Assembly: GCA_013360825.1 (NCBI GenBank)
Contig: JABWAY010000217.1
Location: 1 to 6,998, forward strand
Reading direction: 5' to 3'
Source of the DNA: Candidatus Brocadiia bacterium
Lineage (GTDB): Bacteria; Planctomycetota; MHYJ01; WSZJ01
DNA: 6,998 nt
Part shown: piece after piece, positions 5,774 to 6,998 of the stretch
Position numbering within the stretch: the stretch's first letter is position 1
Layout: each line of letters begins with the position of its first letter
Program-made: the position numbers and the translations under genes
Notes under the pieces: model-generated
Seen by the model: the letters and a program-made list of their open reading frames with translations, nothing else
Databases searched by the model: none
Told to the model about the DNA's origin: nothing

Positions 5774-6998
5774 CACGGGGCGCTTTCCGGGACGTCCAGC
5801 GACACGACGCCGGCCCGCGAGCACGCGGCCCGCATCTCGACCAGCTTCCGCCCCGCCTCCGCGGTGTCCCCCAGCCCCCGCAGGAGCTCGGCGCCGTTCC
5901 TCCACATCCGGCCTGCCTCCACCGTCTCGCCCCTGCGGAGAAGGACGAGGGCCAGGTCGCACCTGTGGCAGCCTTCGTAGCGCAGGTGGCGCACCTCGCC
6001 GTGGATCTCGAGGGCCTCGCCGAGGAGACGCACCGCATCGTCCAGCAGCCCTCCCTCGGCGCGGAGAACCCCCAGCGTTCCCAGCGCGACGCCCTCACCG
6101 CGCCGGTCCCGGACGGTCCGGAAGGCGGCAAGCGACTCTTCGCAGGACCGGACCGCGGCCGGCAGGTCGCCGCCGATCCGGAACAGGCCGGCGAGATTCA
6201 CCAGAACCGCCGCCGCCGGACCCCCCGCGCCCGTTTCGCGGTGAATGGCGAGGGCCTCGCGGTACTCCCTCTCCGCCTCCGTCATCCTCCCCGCGTCGCG
6301 ATGCAGATTGGCGAGATTCGCCAGCACGATCCCCTCAAACCTCCGGTTGCCGACGTCGCGATGGACCGCCAGCGCTTCACGGTAGCTGCGCTCGGCCCGC
6401 TCCACCTCGCCCCGCTGCGCCTGGGAGATGGCGAGATTGCCGAGCGCGTTCCCCTCGGACTTCCGGTTGCCGAGGGATCGGTGAAGTGCCAGCGCCTGGA
6501 GGTAGAGTTCCTCCCCCTCTCTCACCCTTCCGATCTGGGTGTAGAGGTTCGCGAGATTCCCCAGCAGCGTCCCCTCGAGCCGCCTGTCTCCCGTCTCCCG
6601 CCGGATCGCCAGCGCCTCCAGATAGGCGCGGATGGCGTCGTCGATCCGACCCGTCTCGTGGAAGTCGATCGCCAGATTTCCGAGGACCAGTCCCTCCTGA
6701 CGCCGATCTCCCAGCGCGACATGAATCGCGAGCGCCGCACGGTTTGCCTGCTCTGCTTCCTCCGTCCGCCCCAACTCCCGGAAGGCCACCGCCCGCGCCG
6801 CCAGCGCGATCCCCTCCCCCTTGCGGTCGCGTTCCGCCCGGAAGACCGCCAGGGACTCCGCGAACAGTCCCTCCGCGTCCCCGAACTGCCCGCGGGCCGC
6901 CGCCTCTTCGCCGGCGAGACGAAGCGACTCGCCTTTCTCGCTTCCCGCGGTCAGGGCCGCATGCGCCTGCCACGCGGCGCGGGCGGCGGCACGGAGGT
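5773..6998 (-). CDS. TPR (tetratricopeptide) repeat protein, C-terminal part
   Basis: Protein-interaction scaffold made of TPR units; the frame runs off the right edge, so the N-terminus and any catalytic domain are missing. About 407 residues are visible. After 20 Ala-rich residues come nine consecutive units of exactly 40 residues (6936 down to 5857) with consensus EG-x3-GNLA-x6-GR-x2-EAE-x2-YREALAIHRE-x-GDRR, then a 27-residue tail with ACSRAGV ending in PESAP. Units 3-6 are closest to consensus; unit 7 has lost the EG; unit 9 is divergent and carries a CHRC motif. A GTG at 6789 is only an internal codon: the TPR pattern continues through it, so it is not the start. Such ALAIHRE-GDRR-EG arrays are usual at the C-terminus of Ser/Thr kinases, cyclases or NTPases in high-GC Gram-negatives, so a kinase or other signalling domain may lie to the right. 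It is coupled by TGATG to the micro-protein gene. No signal peptide can be judged. TPR identity is certain; function is not. Confidence 0.9.
   Translation of the reverse strand, partial: LRAAARAAWQAHAALTAGSEKGESLRLAGEEAAARGQFGDAEGLFAESLAVFRAERDRKGEGIALAARAVAFRELGRTEEAEQANRAALAIHVALGDRRQEGLVLGNLAIDFHETGRIDDAIRAYLEALAIRRETGDRRLEGTLLGNLANLYTQIGRVREGEELYLQALALHRSLGNRKSEGNALGNLAISQAQRGEVERAERSYREALAVHRDVGNRRFEGIVLANLANLHRDAGRMTEAEREYREALAIHRETGAGGPAAAVLVNLAGLFRIGGDLPAAVRSCEESLAAFRTVRDRRGEGVALGTLGVLRAEGGLLDDAVRLLGEALEIHGEVRHLRYEGCHRCDLALVLLRRGETVEAGRMWRNGAELLRGLGDTAEAGRKLVEMRAACSRAGVVSLDVPESAP
5857..6936 (-). repeat. Nine tandem 120-bp TPR-coding units
   Basis: The nine 40-codon units also show as a DNA period. 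On the + strand GCGAGATT recurs at 6191, 6311, 6431 and 6551, with the variant GCCAGATT at 6671, each exactly 120 bases apart (coding for part of LGNLA). No unit has an insertion or deletion. The units differ clearly in sequence, so this is an old expansion rather than a recent duplication. Confidence 0.85.

Noticed and set aside
5663..5962. A 99-codon reading of the micro-protein frame starting inside the TPR gene.
   Set aside because: The extra 63 residues are Arg/Gly/Pro-rich shadow of the TPR frame; the ATG overlapping the TPR stop is the sensible start.
1..6998. Search for CRISPR repeats, tRNA genes, insertion sequence ends, att sites, toxin-antitoxin pairs or a defence system.
   Set aside because: No direct repeat array apart from the TPR units, no tRNA cloverleaf, no transposase or integrase. 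RecD2 and the caspase-like peptidase alone do not make a defence system, as the peptidase has a signal peptide and no sensor partner beside it.

Overview
The window is GC-rich bacterial DNA, roughly two-thirds G+C by eye. It has short intergenic gaps, GTG/ATG starts, a lipobox lipoprotein, a lipid A-type phosphoethanolamine transferase (so very likely a Gram-negative envelope) and a long 40-residue-unit TPR protein. That mix suggests a Gram-negative, high-GC lineage such as Planctomycetota, Myxococcota or Acidobacteriota. No rRNA or other phylogenetic marker is present, so this is inference only.

Layout, + strand: (1) 1-1281, the C-terminal part of a RecD2-type DNA helicase cut by the left edge. 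(2) 1335-1772, a small lipoprotein with a PEGA-like beta domain, apparently with a leaderless-type start. (3) 1895-3364, a secreted clan CD cysteine peptidase resembling gingipains (family C25), with a visible His/Cys dyad. (4) 3480-5291, an EptA/MCR-type phosphoethanolamine transferase with five membrane helices and a complete catalytic set, but without intact versions of the disulfides known in MCR-1. The gap before gene 4 carries a perfect 10-bp inverted repeat and two 11-bp palindromes. A 6-N5-6 direct repeat lies just inside the longest version of gene 4.

Layout, - strand, converging on gene 4: a TPR protein (5773-6998, cut by the right edge) made of nine units of exactly 40 residues; a 36-residue single-pass membrane protein (5663-5773) overlapping its stop by one base (TGATG); and a Cys-rich YkgJ-like metal-cluster ORF (5324-5554) whose probable N-terminal CC motif lies in another frame, suggesting a frameshift or decay.

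Functionally the + strand genes are mostly cell-envelope genes (lipoprotein, exported protease, lipid A modification) downstream of a housekeeping DNA repair helicase. Nothing shows that they act as one pathway, and I see no recognisable defence system, CRISPR array, prophage, insertion sequence or RNA gene. The points most worth following are the C25-like peptidase, the cysteine-depleted EptA, the coupled micro-protein and the split Cys-cluster gene.
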